Assembly: GCA_001247695.2 (NCBI GenBank)
Contig: LGRX02034421.1
Location: forward strand, 1-64,000
DNA length: 64,000 nt
Source of the DNA: Cymbomonas tetramitiformis
Taxonomy: Eukaryota; Chlorophyta; Pyramimonadophyceae; Pyramimonadales; Pyramimonadaceae
Direction: 5' to 3'
The position numbers and the translations under genes are program-made. Shown here in pieces: positions 61,447 to 64,000 of the stretch. The notes beneath the pieces are model-generated. The model saw only the letters and a list, made by a program, of their open reading frames with translations. It had not been told where the DNA came from and did not search any database. Position 1 is the stretch's first letter, and the number at the start of each line of letters is the position of its first letter.

Positions 61447-62349
61447 CAAGGGCCAGTATCGCCTAAAATTTAAGGGATCGATATTTCCCGACTTCTCAAC
61501 AATTCGAATCGATTGATACTGATAGTTTACAAAGCCCAACTCGATTGATAGTGATAGTAGAATGCTATGGAATCGACGGATACCTATTTTGTATTTTCAC
61601 GAATGTTACTATCGATTGATAGTGATAGTGAAAGTTTCACCATTGACTGATAGTGATAGTGCGATTGCTTAACCAATAATCAACGATAGTTCAATCATAC
61701 CGATAGTGCCGATAGTGGCTTCCGCAGTGAGTGCCACCCACACACGCAGGATATCAACTTCAACGAAGGATATCAACTACTCAGAACTACGTGTTATTTA
61801 GCTTGACATCTCCGGTACCCTGCACCTTGACGACCGGCCGAAAGGACGATCTTTTCCAAGTTTTCCTGAGCCTGGAGTTTCGGACTCTACACGTTCACTA
61901 TTATCTTATGGACGCTTCTGTCCCCTGCGTGGGTTCGTCTTGTGTGTAGGCATGATCGATGCCGGGCTTTGTGCCGTGACGATTGTTTTATGGTCTCAAG
62001 ACTGTCTAAGGTTTGTGACGGGAAGCCTCGCGTCGTCGCGTGACGGCGGCCTAGGTAATAATATTTGTAAAATGGCCTTGCTGTCGAACGATAGTGGTGA
62101 CACGGGAATTCGAAATCGATACCTCGAAATCCGCCGACCAATCGACTGATGACATAGTCGTGTACGTTCAAATCGACTGATAATGATAGTTCGCATATTC
62201 GAGTCGACTGATAGTGATATGTGGCAGGCGACGAATCGACTGATAGTGATATTTCGCGATAGCTAAATTCACGGGATCGACTGATAGTGATAGTAGCGAT
62301 ACTATCGATATGTCCGGCGCGAAGTCGGCACTATCGATACTGGCCCTTG
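61447..62349. mobile_element. hAT-like non-autonomous element E4, 903 bp
   Basis: The termini CAAGGGCCAGTATCG and its complement are a 15-bp inverted repeat. The element is flanked by a perfect 8-bp target duplication, TAATCAAC, at 61439-61446 and 62350-62357, as expected for the hAT superfamily. Both subterminal regions (61500-61720 and 62150-62300) carry four or more copies of TCGAYTGATAGTGATAG in the same orientation. The central 450 bp is unique. No transposase is present. Confidence 0.88.
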
Positions 62350-62357
62350 TAATCAAC

Positions 62358-63249
62358 CATGCGCCGGAGCCAAGGATATGGCCTGAGCATTTTAAATGTA
62401 ACATGGTGCACCCACTATACAGCGGGCCCCGGAAAACATCGGGAGGCATACATTCTGCGTGAAGGGGTTCCATGATGAAGAAAGAGATATATATGAATAT
62501 ATATATATATAACTGCAGGGGCGGAAACGGACTACGTTCGGGCTTCGCCGGTAGTGTGCTAAGGTAGATAATAAAATACCGGATAGTGTTTTATTGTCTA
62601 TCTGAGGGACAGACAGACAGGCTGGCAAGATGCAAGTGACACTACACGGCGAGGGGTGACACAGGAAGAGACAGTCACCCTCAATTTATGGGGGGGCGAA
62701 AGTCGGTCTCTCCATGACACCACCTCACCCCGAAGGTGTGAGGTGCCACGATGCTAACTTGCCAGGCCAGGCCTAACATCCTACGGCAGGCACGAAGGCA
62801 AAACCCTAAGGAAACATACATCATGTGAGACCCATGGGGTTCTTTCCAACCCAACTAGCGGTGGCTCCGCCTGCGTTGGTCTCTAGATGCGTGCTCTAGG
62901 GGCTTATGCCCATGCATGTGCTGCGGGGATAACTACTCCCGCAGGCCGACCGCTGACACTAGGCTCCAGCTGTCGAGGGTGGATGGCGGCGGCGTTCTCG
63001 ATTGCGGAACAAGACGAGCGCCGCCAAGACGAGGTCAACCAACGCCCACGCGGTGTGGGGCAACGGCGGGTGGCACCACCAGAGCGCATGCGTCAATGAA
63101 GAGGAGGCAGGGAGGTGGAAGGTGAAAAATGCGGCGAGGGGGCGCGATTGTGCGAATGGGAGCAAGGTCGAGAGGAATGATAGGGAGGGGGAAGGCAAGT
63201 GCGATGGCACCACCACGCGCCACTAGGTGGCGGCCCGAAGGGGTGTGCA
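62358..63249. other. Intergenic; no supported gene
   Basis: GC content rises after 62640. Short open frames exist around 62890-63240 on both strands but none shows a domain. The last bases before E5 (GTGCATGGCGAAG) resume at 63981 after the element, so this and the right edge are one interrupted locus. Confidence 0.4.
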
Positions 63250-63257
63250 TGGCGAAG

Positions 63258-63980
63258 CAAGGTTGTCAATCAGACATAATCAGAATCGGATCAGATCAGA
63301 TCAGATCAGATCAGAATCAGATCAGAATCAGACGAAAATCAGACGGGTAGTAACGATCATATGTCGAGTGATACCGTAACGAAATGGAATACTCATTCGT
63401 TGGTACGGGGAATATTTCGATAAATTATCGATGTTGATTGATAATATTTCGATTTTGTCGATGGATATTGACATGTGTCGATAAAATTTCGTAGTTTGCC
63501 GATAAGATATCGATGTTTACCGATAAACGTATTTATGAGTCGACATATATCGATAAATCATCGACACATATCGATAAAATATCGACACGATTCTGTTGGC
63601 TTTTCGCGAACATGCTTTCGAGTGTGTCCTTACAGCCCACAATGGTCGATAATTTATCGATGTGTGTCGATACCTTCATGTTTTAATGATAAATATCGAC
63701 ATTATGCGATTTTATCGATACTCGTCGATAATTTATCGATAACCGCCGATATTTCATCGATGAATCGGATTCTGAGAGTGCGCCGATGTAAAATATCAGA
63801 TGTGACGTTTTAATATGGGTAAAAAATGTCCAAAATGTCCCCAAAATCGAGTCCCTTCAGGCACCCATATGTTCCCGTGCCTCCCACGATCAGACGAATC
63901 AGAGGTATCAGAGGTATCAGATCAGATCAGACCGATCGAGATCTGATATCAGTCTGATTTTTATCTGATTGACAACCTTG
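63258..63980. mobile_element. hAT-like non-autonomous element E5, 723 bp
   Basis: The inverted ends CAAGGTTGTCAATCAGA and complement (17 bp) are flanked by a perfect 8-bp duplication, TGGCGAAG, at 63250-63257 and 63981-63988. Subterminal parts are made of GATCAGA words and their complement. The inner 350 bp is dominated by TATCGATA and TCGATAAAT words. No transposase is encoded. Confidence 0.9.
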
Positions 63981-64000
63981 TGGCGAAGGCGACGAAGGTG

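Overview
The window is nuclear DNA from a eukaryote, most likely a green alga. The best evidence is a spliced gene for an ankyrin plus arginine-rich CCCH zinc-finger protein, a family typical of the green lineage. I can place its GT-AG introns and the reading frame joins exactly across all of them. A prasinophyte with a large, repeat-rich genome, such as Cymbomonas or Pyramimonas, would fit, but that genus-level guess is inference. No tRNA, rRNA, operon or CRISPR array was seen. Genes are GC-rich and C/G-ending in codon use. Intergenic DNA is AT-rich and full of repeats.

Layout. 1-8.2 kb is Ty3/gypsy territory: the chromodomain end of a plus-strand element, its polypurine tract and 3' LTR, then a minus-strand gag-protease-RT remnant that this LTR interrupts. 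A second copy of the same LTR lies in opposite orientation at 7.6-8.2 kb. 8.2-11.2 kb holds a small unknown gene whose 3' end is tandemly duplicated, each copy followed by a dense short-word repeat tract. 14.1-18.1 kb (minus) is the seven-exon ankyrin/CCCH gene. 19.9-23.1 kb has three non-autonomous inverted-repeat elements and a triplicated repeat. 23.4-25.1 kb is an intronless WD40-like gene. 29.6-33.0 kb is a decayed DIRS/Ngaro-like retroelement carrying an expanded 24-bp coding repeat and interrupted by a foldback element. 33.4-35.3 kb is mostly minisatellites.

35.4-39.1 kb (minus) is a long low-complexity gene. 40.2-57.4 kb (minus) is one giant coiled-coil gene of about 5,400 residues, broken into several frames by 1-2 nt shifts that lie in internal repeats or near homopolymers. 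58.3-59.6 kb and 60.3-60.9 kb hold coding-like minus-strand exons of unknown function. 61.4-62.3 kb and 63.3-64.0 kb are two hAT-like non-autonomous elements with perfect 8-bp target duplications.

The most unusual theme is that several unrelated-looking mobile elements are each packed with an element-specific short word, often self-complementary. Two sister elements (19892-20643 and 20719-21456) keep the same four core segments in opposite orientation yet carry completely different words. The two tandem gene-tail modules at 9.5-11.2 kb behave the same way. This looks like concerted replacement of a whole set of dispersed motifs inside an element while the rest of it is conserved.
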